Assembly (NCBI RefSeq): GCF_916618955.1
Contig: NZ_OU745390.1
Location: 2,418,001 to 2,482,000, forward strand
Direction of reading: 5' to 3'
From: Pseudomonas sp. Marseille-Q3773
GTDB taxonomy: Bacteria > Pseudomonadota > Gammaproteobacteria > Pseudomonadales > Pseudomonadaceae
Length of the DNA: 64,000 bases
A model generated the notes under the pieces. The model had not been told where the DNA came from, did no database searches, and was given only the letters and a program-made list of their open reading frames with translations. Below are positions 30,441-39,714 of this stretch, piece by piece. Position 1 is the first letter of the stretch. Each line of letters opens with the position of its first letter. Made by a program: the position numbers and the translations under genes.

Positions 30441-31980
30441 CCTCGACCTCCGCTAACCGATGCGTCATCGCGGCGCGTCGTCGCAAGCGCCAGCCCAGGC
30501 TGCCAGCCAGCGCCGCGCAGGCCAGCAATACCAGGTCGACCCCGGCTACCGCCCACAGGCCCTGGCCAAGCGCGCGCAGCGGATGATCGCCGGTGCTCCA
30601 GGCATTGGCCAGCACCGCCAGCAACGCCAGGGCGGCGATCGCCAGGCACTGGCTGGCCCACGGGGCACGGGCATGCGCGCAGCGGGCGATCACCCACAAG
30701 GCATGCACCCCAGCCAGCAGCCAGACGCCGAAGAATATCCGCACTTCCCAGTCAGCGCGCCCAGCCAGACCGGAGGGCAAGCAACGGTTGGCCAGCAGCA
30801 TGCCCAGCGTGGCCAGCGGCATGCCGGTGATCAGCACGCTGCACAGCAGGGTCATCGCCAGCGTGCCCCATGCCCGGCCGGGCTGCTGCAGGCGGCGCTT
30901 GGCCAACCAGTACAGCAAGCCGCTGGCAAGCATCACGCAACCGCTGAGGCCGGCGAAAAAGTACAACGCGCGCAGCGCCGGTTGATGGAAATGCGCCACA
31001 TGCAGGCCAGCCAGTACATCCAGGGTCGCCGCCGCTGCGGGCAACCTCGAGGCATGCAGCAAGCGTGCGCTGGCGCCGTCGAAGTACAAGGTCTGCCCGT
31101 CCACGCTCAGACGGTCGGCCACGCTGCGGCTGATTTCGACATAGGCGTTGGCGTCGCCGGGGTGCCACACCCTGACGAACGCCGGTGTTCCCCCGCCCCA
31201 GTGCTGGCGGGCCTGGGTCAGCATGCCATCGAGCGAGGCCAGCGGCCCCGGGGTGCCGGTCGCCGGGCGGCTGTAGGCAGCGTCGGCTTGTACCGCGAAC
31301 TGCCCGGCCTGGCCGGGGTAAAGCGCCTCGATGGCTGCAGGCAGGTACAGCGGAAACAGAATCAGCAGGCCGCTCAGCAGGATCAGCGCATGAAACGGCA
31401 AGGCCAGCACACCGGTGAGATTGTGCAGGTCGAGCAGGCGCCGGGGGGCCTTGTCGGCGCGCAGGGTGAACAGGTCCTGGAACAACCGCGCATGGATGCA
31501 CACCCCGGCGATCAGGGCGATCAGCCCGACCATGGCGGCCAGCCCCAGCAGCCGGGTACCGAGGTTCCAGGCCTGGAGGTTCAGGGTGTAGTGCAAACGG
31601 TAGAAGAAGTCGCCGCCACGGCTGTCGGCCACCTCCAGCGCGCCCTGCCCGTCTGACAGCAGAAAGCGGCTGAAGCCCTCGCGGTCGACACTCCAGGCCT
31701 GGAAGCGCACCAGCGGGCGGCGGGCATCGGGCAATTCGACATACCACTGCAACAGCGCCTTGCCGTCGCTCAGGCTGGCCACCTGGGGCAGCACCTGGCG
31801 GTCCAGCGACAACGGCGTGGTGGCCGGCGCCACGCGCAGTGCTGGCAGCATCCAGCTGTCCAGTTCACGGTCATACAACGCCAGGCTGCCCATGAAGAAG
31901 GCGACCAGCAGCAGCCCGGAAAAGCCCACGCCGAGCACCCGGTGTGCCCACAGCATGGCCTGGCGAACACTGTCGAACAT
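30433..31980 (-). CDS. PepSY-associated TM protein, probable ferri-siderophore reductase
   Basis: A 515-residue inner-membrane protein of the PepSY_TM family (PiuB/FpvG type). It begins with MFDSVRQAMLWAHRVLGVGFSGLLL, has a large periplasmic segment, a second helix pair with conserved His residues (LLDLHNLTGVLALPFHALILLSG), another periplasmic domain and several C-terminal helices with more His (GLHVAHFHQPALRALYFFAGLSG). The intramembrane His residues probably bind haem. Such proteins reduce Fe(III)-siderophore in the periplasm so that Fe(II) is released. ATG at 31980 overlaps the DUF3649 stop (ATGA). It lies downstream of the TonB receptor, consistent with a role after outer-membrane uptake. 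Confidence 0.88.
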   Translation of the reverse strand: MFDSVRQAMLWAHRVLGVGFSGLLLVAFFMGSLALYDRELDSWMLPALRVAPATTPLSLDRQVLPQVASLSDGKALLQWYVELPDARRPLVRFQAWSVDREGFSRFLLSDGQGALEVADSRGGDFFYRLHYTLNLQAWNLGTRLLGLAAMVGLIALIAGVCIHARLFQDLFTLRADKAPRRLLDLHNLTGVLALPFHALILLSGLLILFPLYLPAAIEALYPGQAGQFAVQADAAYSRPATGTPGPLASLDGMLTQARQHWGGGTPAFVRVWHPGDANAYVEISRSVADRLSVDGQTLYFDGASARLLHASRLPAAAATLDVLAGLHVAHFHQPALRALYFFAGLSGCVMLASGLLYWLAKRRLQQPGRAWGTLAMTLLCSVLITGMPLATLGMLLANRCLPSGLAGRADWEVRIFFGVWLLAGVHALWVIARCAHARAPWASQCLAIAALALLAVLANAWSTGDHPLRALGQGLWAVAGVDLVLLACAALAGSLGWRLRRRAAMTHRLAEVEDA

Positions 31981-32288
31981 CAGCCCGCCTCCGCCAGCAG
32001 GTGCTGCACGGCCAGCAGCGCCAAGGCGATGGTGGTCAGCCACAGCGCGTTACGCCGGGCACGGCGCGCGCACAGCAGCCACAGCACCAGCGCCGGGTAC
32101 GACACGAAGGCCGCGAGCGAACTGCTCAGTACCGCCTCGCTGCGCGCTTGCCCCAGACAGGCCAGCACCAACGCGAACTGGGCGCTGAGCGCCCAGGTGA
32201 ACAAGTAGGCCAGCAGCATGGCCAGCAGCAGCCATAGCGCACGCTGTCGGCCGCGCCTGGCGGCCGTGTTGGATACGGGTCGTTTCAA
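31980..32288 (-). CDS. Small membrane protein, DUF3649-like
   Basis: A protein of about 102 residues with a basic N-terminus (KRPVSNTAARRGRQR) and three probable membrane helices (LWLLLAMLLAYLFTWALSA, LAAFVSYPALVLWLLCA, LWLTTIALALLAVQHLL). DUF3649-type proteins are regular partners of PepSY reductases in siderophore operons. I chose a TTG start at 32288 because AAGGAGG lies 5 nt upstream; an ATG at 32309 has no ribosome-binding site. It sits between the TonB receptor (76-nt gap) and the PepSY gene (4-nt overlap). Confidence 0.78.
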   Translation of the reverse strand: MKRPVSNTAARRGRQRALWLLLAMLLAYLFTWALSAQFALVLACLGQARSEAVLSSSLAAFVSYPALVLWLLCARRARRNALWLTTIALALLAVQHLLAEAG

Positions 32289-32364
32289 CCGGGCCTCCTT
32301 GTTCGGCATCAAATGCAGCGCGACCTCGGCGCAGCATGCCGCCAGGTCACGCCGCTGTCACGCC

Positions 32365-34584
32365 TCAGAACTTGGCACGCAGGGTAAACGATACCGCGCG
32401 CGGGTCGCCGAAGATGTTGCCGTCCTGGAAGGTGTTGATGCGCTGGTAGTACTTCTTGTTGGCCAGGTTGGTGCCGAGCAGGTCGGCCGACAGGTTCTCG
32501 TTGATCTGGTAACCGATACCGGCATCGTACAGGGCGTAGCCACTCTGCTGCAGCTTGGTGCCATTCATGTCGATGCTCGGCACGTCGAGCTTGTTGTAGG
32601 TTTCGCTGACCACGCTCACCCCACCTTGCACGCTCCACTTCTCGAACTCGCCCGGCAGCTTGTAGAGGGTCCAGACGCGCAGCATGTTCTTCGGCAGGTA
32701 GGTCTGCAGCTGCTCGTTGGGGCTGTCGTAGCGCTTGTATGTGTGGGTGAAGTTGGCGGTGAGGAACCAGTCCGGGGTCATCTGGCCGCTGACTTCCAGC
32801 TCGTAGCCACGGGTGCGGGCCTTGCCACCGGCCACCACGGCCCGCGACGACGGGTCGTTCATGTCGGGAACGGCACGGTTCTCTTCCTCGATCTGGAACG
32901 CCGCCAGCGAGGCGTTCACCGCACCGTCGAGGAACTCACCCTTGATCCCCAGCTCGTGCTGCTTGCCTTCGATCGGCTCGATGATGTTGTTGTTGATGTC
33001 CAGGTTGCTGACCGGCTGCGGGTTGAACACCTCGGCGTAGTTGGCATACAGCGAGTAGGTGTCGTTCAGTTCGTAGATCAGCCCGTAGAACGGGGTGAAC
33101 TTCTGCGACTCGCTCTGGCTGCTTTTTTCCGACGGCGAACCGGCCTCGGGCTGGTGCTGGCTGCGGTGCATGTCGAGCCAGGTGACGCGCCCGCCGAGGA
33201 CCAGGGTCAAGGGCTCGGCCAGGCTCAGGCGCAGGTTGCCGTAGACCGCCTTGGTGCGGCTGTTGGCGACGTTGGTGGGCAGGCGATCGGAGTCGGGGAA
33301 CGCTGGGTAGGGGAAGTTCGCCTGCGGGTCGTACAAGTCGACGTCGCCGAGGTAGCTGGAATAGTAGCCGCCGTTGGAGGAGAACTCCGAACGCGAATAG
33401 TTGGTACCCACCAGCAGCTTGTGCTCGCGGCCGAACAGGCTGAACGGGCCGTCGGCGTACAGGTCCACTTCGTCCTGTTTTTCGCGGTAGTCGAACATGA
33501 TCGAGTTCATCGACACCAGGTTGTCGGCCGGGTCGATACCCCCGCCGTTACGCGCGTAGGCTTGGGTCAGGTCGTAGTTGTTGTCGGCATGGCGCACCGA
33601 CAGCTTGGTCTTCCAGCCGCCACCGAGCTGGTGCTCGAGTTCGGTGAACACCGAGGCGCTCCAGAAATAGTCGCGGTTCCAGTTGGCCCCGTAGAAGTTC
33701 TTGCGCGACACATCCGGCAGCGACATGGCCGCTTCGCCGGCGCTGTTGGTGTAGCGGAACGCCGGCAATGAACGCTGGGCGCCACGGATGTCGGTATTCT
33801 GGTTGCTGGCACCGAGGGTCCAGACCGTGTCCGGGGTCAGGTCGATATCGACGATGCCGTAGGCCTGGTTGGTCTCGCGCTTGCCGCTGCCGTCGTAGGG
33901 GAATGCCGTCTTGTTCTCGCTGAGCACGAGGCGCCCGCGGATGTTGCCGGTTTCGGTCAGCGGGCCGGTGACATCGATCATGCCGCGGTAGGCATCCCAG
34001 GAGCCGGCGCTGATTTCGGCCGATACCGCTGGGTCGGCCATCGGCCGCTTGCGTACCAGGTTGATGCTGCCGCCAGGGCCTCCCGCGCCGGTCAGGCTGC
34101 CGGCCGGCCCCTTGAGCACCTCGACGCGGTCATACATGGTCAGGTCCGGGGACAGGAAGATCCGGTTGTCCATGGTGGTCGGCGTGCCGTCCAGCTGCAG
34201 CGAGGTGATCTCGAAGCCACGGGCGAAGAAGCTCAGGCGGCTGGCGTCGATGCGCTGCACGGTCACACCACCAACTTTGCCCAGGGCGTCCTCGAGGGTA
34301 TAGAGGTTTTGCTTCTGGATGCGTTCCTGGCCGATGACGTTGATGGTCTGCGGCACTTCCTTCAGGCGCAGCGGTACCTTGGTGCCCACCGACACCGTCG
34401 GTGCTTCGGTCTGCATGCCGACGATGGTCTGCTCCGGCAAGGTGATCGAAGACGGTGGCACCTGCTCCTCGGTGCTTTCCTCGGCCCAGGCCATTGGCGC
34501 AAGCAGCACACTGCTGCTCACCAGCGGGGCCAGCAGCCAGCTCCCCGTCTTGCTCGGCTGCCGACCCTTTTCAACTTGACACAT
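32365..34584 (-). CDS. TonB-dependent siderophore receptor
   Basis: A 739-residue outer-membrane receptor. The signal peptide ends near LAPMAWAEE. It is followed by a short acidic linker, a TonB-box-like segment (PEQTIVG), the plug domain (KEVPQTINVIGQERI and TLEDALGKVGGVTVQRID, then GPAGSLTGAGGPGGSINLVRKRP), and a beta-barrel with the TonB-receptor C-terminus ending in Phe (VSFTLRAKF). It has no N-terminal signalling domain, so it is a transporter without its own sigma/anti-sigma system. ATG at 34584 follows AGGAG by 8 nt; the longer open frame has no signal peptide at its start. Its location makes it the likely receptor for the siderophore made here. Confidence 0.95.
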   Translation of the reverse strand: MCQVEKGRQPSKTGSWLLAPLVSSSVLLAPMAWAEESTEEQVPPSSITLPEQTIVGMQTEAPTVSVGTKVPLRLKEVPQTINVIGQERIQKQNLYTLEDALGKVGGVTVQRIDASRLSFFARGFEITSLQLDGTPTTMDNRIFLSPDLTMYDRVEVLKGPAGSLTGAGGPGGSINLVRKRPMADPAVSAEISAGSWDAYRGMIDVTGPLTETGNIRGRLVLSENKTAFPYDGSGKRETNQAYGIVDIDLTPDTVWTLGASNQNTDIRGAQRSLPAFRYTNSAGEAAMSLPDVSRKNFYGANWNRDYFWSASVFTELEHQLGGGWKTKLSVRHADNNYDLTQAYARNGGGIDPADNLVSMNSIMFDYREKQDEVDLYADGPFSLFGREHKLLVGTNYSRSEFSSNGGYYSSYLGDVDLYDPQANFPYPAFPDSDRLPTNVANSRTKAVYGNLRLSLAEPLTLVLGGRVTWLDMHRSQHQPEAGSPSEKSSQSESQKFTPFYGLIYELNDTYSLYANYAEVFNPQPVSNLDINNNIIEPIEGKQHELGIKGEFLDGAVNASLAAFQIEEENRAVPDMNDPSSRAVVAGGKARTRGYELEVSGQMTPDWFLTANFTHTYKRYDSPNEQLQTYLPKNMLRVWTLYKLPGEFEKWSVQGGVSVVSETYNKLDVPSIDMNGTKLQQSGYALYDAGIGYQINENLSADLLGTNLANKKYYQRINTFQDGNIFGDPRAVSFTLRAKF

Positions 34585-34652
34585 ACCGCGAACTCCTATG
34601 CGTGGCCGTTTGCGGCCATTGTTTTTATGTGGCGTGAGGTGTTTTGCGTCGG

Positions 34653-36317
34653 CTACACCGACGCGGGCAGAACGGAAGAAGCGCTTGGCGCCGTGCTGAT
34701 CGCGCCATGCTCGTAGGGATAGAGCTGGCCGCCGTCGCACTTGAGCACCCGGTCGGCAACCGAGAAATAGTGGTCGTCGTGGCTGATGGCGATGATGGTC
34801 TTGCCCTGGGCCTTGAGCTCGGGCAGCAGCTCGCGATAGAAGAACGCGCGGAAGCCTGGGTCCTGGTCGGCGGCCCACTCGTCGAGCAACAGGATCGGCC
34901 GCTCCTCGACCAGTGCAACCAGCAGCGCCAGGCGCTTGCGCTGGCCTTGCGACAAGCGGGTGGTGGACAACCCGCCCTGCGCATCGATGGTGACCTTGCG
35001 CTGCATGCGCAGGCGCTCCAGCCAGGCCTGCGCCAACTGCGGGTCGAAGTCACCCTGCGGGCCGACCAGGCGTTCGAACAGGTAGAAGCTGGAGAACACC
35101 GTGGAGAAATGCGTCCGGTACCAGTCGCGCAGCGCCGGGGTGATGGCGACACCTTGCAGCTTGAGCGCGCCGGCACTGGGTTCGTAGAGGCCGGTGAGCA
35201 GTTTGGCCAGGGTCGACTTGCCGCTGCCGTTGCCGCCGACGATGAACAGGATTTCGCCCTTGGCGACGCTGAGGTTCACCGGCCCCAGGCGGAAGCCGTA
35301 ATCATCGCCCTGCGGCGGGTAGTCATAGCTCAGCGCCTGCAGTTCGAGCAGCGGTTGGCTGGAGTCGGGCTGGCCGCTGTCGGCCATCAACCCGCTGCGC
35401 TCGTCGGCGAAGGCCAGGGTCTGGATCTTGGCCAGCGACACATTGCCCGCCACCAGCGTCGGCAGGCTGCCGATCAGGTCGTTGAGCGGCATGCGCAGGA
35501 ACATCAGCACCAGCACGAAGGCGGCGATCACGCCATTGCCCACCCCCAGCCAGGCGCCAGCAGCGAACAGCCCACCGGCCAGGGCGAGGATCAGCGCCAC
35601 GGTCCAGTTCAGGCTCAAGGTCCAGTAGCGGTCGGCGTGCACCTCGTTGCGCCGCGCATATTCGGCAGCCGGCTGCAGGTCGAGAGCGTAGAAGCGCTCC
35701 TTGCGCCGGGCATTGAGGGCGAGTTCGAAACGCCCTTCGATGGCGCCCTGGTAGGCGGCATACAGGCGATCGTCGGTTTCCCGCACGCGCAGCATCAACT
35801 GGCGCATCCGGGCGAACCAGCCGTGCGCCAGCCAGGTGCCCAGGCCCAGGCCGACCACGCAGATCAACAGCAACTGCCAGGACAGCCAGGCCATGTACAG
35901 GCAGCCACCGAGCATCAGCAGCAGGTTGTAGAACACGAACGGCATGCGGTTGAAGGCCTGGCCGATGCTGACGATGTCCTTGCTCAGGGTCGCATAGAGG
36001 CTGGCTTCACCGATCTTTTCCAGTTGTTCGATGGAGGTGTCGAGCAGGCGCTTGACCATCTGCAGGCGCAGTTCGTAGACCACCCGGTGACCCAGTGCCG
36101 TCAGCAGCGCCTGGGCGCCGAAACCGAAGCCGAACAGCACGACCAGCAGGCCAACGAACATCGCCCCCAGGGCCGGGGTCATGCTGACGCTGCCGGCGAT
36201 CAACCGGTTGATCTCGTTGATCAGGCCGATGCCGGCGGCCGCGCTGACCAGGCTGGCCAGCAGGCCCAGGCCGAGCAGGCCACGGTGACGCTTGAGCAGG
36301 GATAGAAACAAAGGCAT
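34653..36317 (-). CDS. Cyclic-peptide/siderophore ABC exporter (SyrD/PvdE type)
   Basis: A 554-residue fused ABC exporter with an N-terminal six-helix membrane domain (about residues 1-300) and a C-terminal ATPase. The ATPase has GGNGSGKSTLAKLL (Walker A, about 360), the RLSQGQRKRLALL signature and ILLLDEWAADQDP (Walker B, about 474). The length and DEWAADQDP sequence are typical of the cyclic-peptide transporter subfamily, including SyrD and PvdE, which move NRPS products or precursors from cytoplasm to periplasm. GAGGA lies 6 nt before ATG 36317. It starts 40 nt after NRPS5 in the same operon, so it probably exports the peptide siderophore or a precursor. Confidence 0.92.
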   Translation of the reverse strand: MPLFLSLLKRHRGLLGLGLLASLVSAAAGIGLINEINRLIAGSVSMTPALGAMFVGLLVVLFGFGFGAQALLTALGHRVVYELRLQMVKRLLDTSIEQLEKIGEASLYATLSKDIVSIGQAFNRMPFVFYNLLLMLGGCLYMAWLSWQLLLICVVGLGLGTWLAHGWFARMRQLMLRVRETDDRLYAAYQGAIEGRFELALNARRKERFYALDLQPAAEYARRNEVHADRYWTLSLNWTVALILALAGGLFAAGAWLGVGNGVIAAFVLVLMFLRMPLNDLIGSLPTLVAGNVSLAKIQTLAFADERSGLMADSGQPDSSQPLLELQALSYDYPPQGDDYGFRLGPVNLSVAKGEILFIVGGNGSGKSTLAKLLTGLYEPSAGALKLQGVAITPALRDWYRTHFSTVFSSFYLFERLVGPQGDFDPQLAQAWLERLRMQRKVTIDAQGGLSTTRLSQGQRKRLALLVALVEERPILLLDEWAADQDPGFRAFFYRELLPELKAQGKTIIAISHDDHYFSVADRVLKCDGGQLYPYEHGAISTAPSASSVLPASV

Positions 36318-36357
36318 GCGAAATCCTCGGGGTGGCCTGTGCAGCGGCCCAAATGGC

Positions 36358-39300
36358 TTACTCGAAGGCGAGCAACAGTTTTTCGATCTCGGCCAGCTCA
36401 TCGACGACCGGCGTGCTGCAGGCCTGCTCGATCAACCCTGCCATGTCGGCCAGCACCGGGTTGGCGAACAACTGCGCCAGGGCGATTTCGCAGGCGAACT
36501 GCTGGCGGATCCGCGCCTGGATCCGCACCAGTTGCAGGGACTGCGCGCCCAGGCGGAACAGCTCGGCACGCGGGGCGATAGGCCAGACACCCAGCACCTC
36601 GCGCCAGATCTGCGCCAGCCCCTCCTGCCATGGCCCGGCCAGGGGCGCATCGTCGCAGGCAGCGGCGGCGTCCCACTGCGGCTCGGGCAGCGCCTTGCGG
36701 TCGACCTTGCCGTTGGCGTTCAGCGGCAGGCGCTGCAGCACCACGAACGCGCTCGGCACCATGTAGGCCGGAAGTTGCAGGCGCAGGCGCTGCTGTGCCG
36801 CGAGGCTGTCGAAGGTGCCGGCACCCAGGCACAGGTAGGCCACCAGCAAGTCCTGGCCGGCCGCTGCCTGACGCAGCGCGACGACGGCCTGGGTGACCCC
36901 AGGCAAGGCTGCCAGCGCGCTTTCGATCTCGCCCAGCTCGATACGGAAACCGCGCAGCTTGACCTGGAAGTCGCTGCGCCCAAGGAACTCCAGGCTGCCA
37001 TCGGCGCGGTAGCGTGCACGGTCGCCGGTGCGGTACAGCCGGCTGCCGGCCTGCGCCCCTGGCGCCGAGGGCTGGGCAAACGGGTTGGGCACGAAGGCGG
37101 CGGCGGTCAGTTCGGGGCGATCAGCATAACCACGGGCCACGCCAGCGCCACCGATGTACAGGTCGCCCGCCACGCCGACCGGCAGCGGTTCGAGGTAGTC
37201 ATCGAGCACATACAGGCGGTTGTTGGCCAGCGGCCGGCCAATCGGCAACACCGCGCTGGTCACCTGCTCGACCGCGTGCGCCGCCGACCACACGGTGGTT
37301 TCGGTCGGGCCGTAGACGTTCAGCAGCTGCACCTTGCGCGCCAGCAGGCGCTCGGCCAGCTCGGCCTTGAGCGCTTCGCCACCGCACAGCAGGCGCAGGC
37401 CGGCCCAGGCCGGCGAGTCGTGTTCGACCAGCATCTGCCAGGTGGCGGGCGTGGCCTGCATCACGCTGATGCCATGGCGCGCCATCAACCCCAGCAATGC
37501 CGCCGGGTCCTGGCTGTCGGTGCGGCTTGCCAGCACCACGGTGGCGCCGTGGACCAGTGGCAGGAACAGCTCCAGGCCAGCGATATCGAAGCCCAGGGTG
37601 GTCACTGCCAGCAGCCGGTCGGCGGCGCTCAGCTGCACATGGGCCTGGATGCCATGGAGGAAATTGACGAACGCCTCGCGCTCGATGTCGACGCCCTTGG
37701 GGCGCCCGGTGGAACCCGAGGTATACAAGGTGTAGGCCAGCTGGCGCGGGTGCACGGGCAGGCCGAGGGGGCTGTGCGGCAGTTGGCTCAGGGCGTCGTC
37801 CAGGGTCTCCAGCAGCACCACCCGGCCGGCATTGCCGAGCACCTGCTGCAGGTTGGCGCGGGTCAGCACCAACCGTGGCCGGGCCTGGCCGAGGATATCG
37901 CTGTTGCGCGCAGCCGGTTGACCGGGGTCGATCGGCAGGTAGGCGCCACCCGCCTTGTGCACGGCCAGCAGCGCTACCAGCAGCTCGGCTTCGCGCTCCA
38001 GGCAGATGCCTACGCGCTCGTCGCAGGCCACGCCATTGGCTCGCAGCCAATGGGCCAGGCGGTTGGCACGGGCGTCGAGCTCAGCGTAGCTCAGGGCCTG
38101 CCCGCCACAGATCAGGGCACAGCGCTGCGGCGCGGCCAGCACCTGGCGCTCGAACAGTGCGAGCATGTCCTGGCCCGGCTGCAAGGCCAGTTCGCTGGCG
38201 TTCCAGCGCTGCAACTGGTGCTGGCGCTGCCCCGGTGCCAGCAGCGGCAGTTGCCACACTGGCGTGTCGGGCTGGCCCATCAAGCCATCGAGCAGCAGGC
38301 CATAACTGCTGGCGAAACGCTCGATGGTGGCCGGGGCGAACAGCTCCAGGCTGTATTCCAGCTCGCAGAAGATCCCGTCAGGGCGCACCGCGACATCCAG
38401 CGTGAGGTCGAACTTGGCACTGTCCTGGGCGGGCAGGACGCGCTCGATGTGCAAGCCGGGCAGGCTGAAATTGACCGCTGCCCCGCTGCTGAGGTTGAAC
38501 ATGGCCTGGAACACCGGAGTACGGCTGACATCGCGCTGCACGTCGAGGTGTTCGAGCAACAGTTCGAACGGTAGCTCGGCGTGTTGCAAGGCATCGAGCG
38601 ACTCATGGCGCAGCCGCTCGCACAGCGCGCGCCCGCTCAGGTACGGGTCGAGATCGACGCGGTAGACCAGGGTATTGACGAAAAAGCCCAGCAAGCCGTC
38701 GAGTGCTTCGTGGTTGCGCCCACCGTGGGGCACGCCCACGGCGAAGCTGGGCTGGCCGCTGTAGCGCGCCAGCAGCACCTGCCAGGCGGCCAGCAGAATC
38801 ACCAGGGCGCTGCTGCCGTTGGCACGGCAGAAGGCCTGGACCTGCTCGGCCTGCGTGGCGGGTAGTTGCCAACGCAGGCGTTGCCCGCGCAGCCCTGGCT
38901 GCGCCGGACGAGGATAATCGGTGGGCAGCTCCAGCACCGGCACCTGGGTGCCCAGATACTCTTTCCAGTAGTCCAGGTCGGCCTGGTATTGCGCGCCGTC
39001 CAGGCGTTCACGCTGCCACAGTGCGTAGTCGACGTATTGCACCGGCAGCGCTGGCAACTGCGGGGTGTCGCCGTGCAGTGCCTGGGCATAGGCGCTGGCC
39101 AGGTCGCCCACCAGTATCGGGTTGGACCAGGCATCGCTGATGATATGGTGCATCTTCAGCAACAGCCCGTGACAGGTTGCGTCGTAGCGGATCAGTTCGA
39201 CCTTGAGCAAGGGGGCCTGCGACAGGTCGAAGGCCGTGCCGTCCTCGAAGCTCAACAAACCCTGCAGATGATCGTGTCGTGCGGCCTCGGCCACGTCCGG

Positions 39301-39642
39301 GAACGCCCGCTGGTGCAGGACGAATGCGGCCTTGGCCAGCATCTCCTGGCGCGGCTCGCCGTCAATTTCGATGAAGCGCGTACGCAGCACCCCGTGCCGT
39401 TCGACCAGTGCGGAGAATGCCTGGCGCAGGGCCGGCACATTCAGCTCGCCGTTGAACAGAAAGGCGCGAGTGAGGTTGTAAGCGGTGGAAAGCGGTGCCA
39501 GGCGTTGCAGGAACCACAGGCGCTGCTGGGCGAAAGAGAGCGGTTGCGGCCCCTCATGGGCGCGCCTGCGAAGCGGGTCTGGCTGTGCCTGGGCATCGCT
39601 TTGCAACAGGGCAAGCAACTCATCGACATTGTCCATCGGCAT
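36358..39642 (-). CDS. NRPS5: C-A(Gly-like)-T, on the opposite strand to NRPS1-4
   Basis: A 1094-residue single-module synthetase. A short N-terminal segment (MDNVDELLALLQSDAQAQ) may be a docking helix. The C domain has MHHIISDAWS (the usual DG is DA; catalytic His kept, about residue 168). The A domain (YTSGSTGRPKG about 637) reads D-I-L-Q-L-G-V-V-W, closest to the glycine code. The T domain has LGAQSL in place of LGGxSL, with the phosphopantetheine Ser kept. The C-terminus is acidic (VVDELAEIEKLLLAFE) with no TE. AGGGA lies 6 nt upstream of ATG 39642. It heads the exporter/receptor operon behind a strong Fur-box-like site. Probably it adds Gly after NRPS4, but the order is not fixed by gene order. 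Confidence 0.92.
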   Translation of the reverse strand: MPMDNVDELLALLQSDAQAQPDPLRRRAHEGPQPLSFAQQRLWFLQRLAPLSTAYNLTRAFLFNGELNVPALRQAFSALVERHGVLRTRFIEIDGEPRQEMLAKAAFVLHQRAFPDVAEAARHDHLQGLLSFEDGTAFDLSQAPLLKVELIRYDATCHGLLLKMHHIISDAWSNPILVGDLASAYAQALHGDTPQLPALPVQYVDYALWQRERLDGAQYQADLDYWKEYLGTQVPVLELPTDYPRPAQPGLRGQRLRWQLPATQAEQVQAFCRANGSSALVILLAAWQVLLARYSGQPSFAVGVPHGGRNHEALDGLLGFFVNTLVYRVDLDPYLSGRALCERLRHESLDALQHAELPFELLLEHLDVQRDVSRTPVFQAMFNLSSGAAVNFSLPGLHIERVLPAQDSAKFDLTLDVAVRPDGIFCELEYSLELFAPATIERFASSYGLLLDGLMGQPDTPVWQLPLLAPGQRQHQLQRWNASELALQPGQDMLALFERQVLAAPQRCALICGGQALSYAELDARANRLAHWLRANGVACDERVGICLEREAELLVALLAVHKAGGAYLPIDPGQPAARNSDILGQARPRLVLTRANLQQVLGNAGRVVLLETLDDALSQLPHSPLGLPVHPRQLAYTLYTSGSTGRPKGVDIEREAFVNFLHGIQAHVQLSAADRLLAVTTLGFDIAGLELFLPLVHGATVVLASRTDSQDPAALLGLMARHGISVMQATPATWQMLVEHDSPAWAGLRLLCGGEALKAELAERLLARKVQLLNVYGPTETTVWSAAHAVEQVTSAVLPIGRPLANNRLYVLDDYLEPLPVGVAGDLYIGGAGVARGYADRPELTAAAFVPNPFAQPSAPGAQAGSRLYRTGDRARYRADGSLEFLGRSDFQVKLRGFRIELGEIESALAALPGVTQAVVALRQAAAGQDLLVAYLCLGAGTFDSLAAQQRLRLQLPAYMVPSAFVVLQRLPLNANGKVDRKALPEPQWDAAAACDDAPLAGPWQEGLAQIWREVLGVWPIAPRAELFRLGAQSLQLVRIQARIRQQFACEIALAQLFANPVLADMAGLIEQACSTPVVDELAEIEKLLLAFE

Positions 39643-39684
39643 TCGAATTCCCTTGTATGAACCGACTGGAATTGGGTGCGCGGG

Positions 39685-39714
39685 ATCTTATTGGTAAATG
39701 ATAATTGATGTCAA
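39685..39714 (-). promoter_or_regulatory. Predicted sigma-70 promoter of the NRPS5/exporter/receptor operon
   Basis: On the minus strand, TTGACA (39714-39709) is a perfect -35, followed by an 18-nt spacer and TAAGAT (39690-39685), which matches 4 of 6 of the -10 consensus. It lies about 45 nt before the NRPS5 start, and the Fur-box-like sequence fills most of its spacer. Confidence 0.6.
39694..39712. promoter_or_regulatory. Strong Fur-box-like site upstream of NRPS5
   Basis: GTAAATGATAATTGATGTC matches the 19-bp Fur consensus (GATAATGATAATCATTATC) at 13 positions by direct comparison, including the uninterrupted core AATGATAAT. It lies between the -35 and -10 of the predicted promoter, a typical place for Fe-Fur repression. 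This is the best sequence evidence that the operon responds to iron. Confidence 0.75.

Noticed and set aside
32365..34878. Longer 837-residue version of the TonB receptor
   Set aside because: The extra 98 residues lack a ribosome-binding site and would bury the signal peptide; AGGAG supports the start at 34584.
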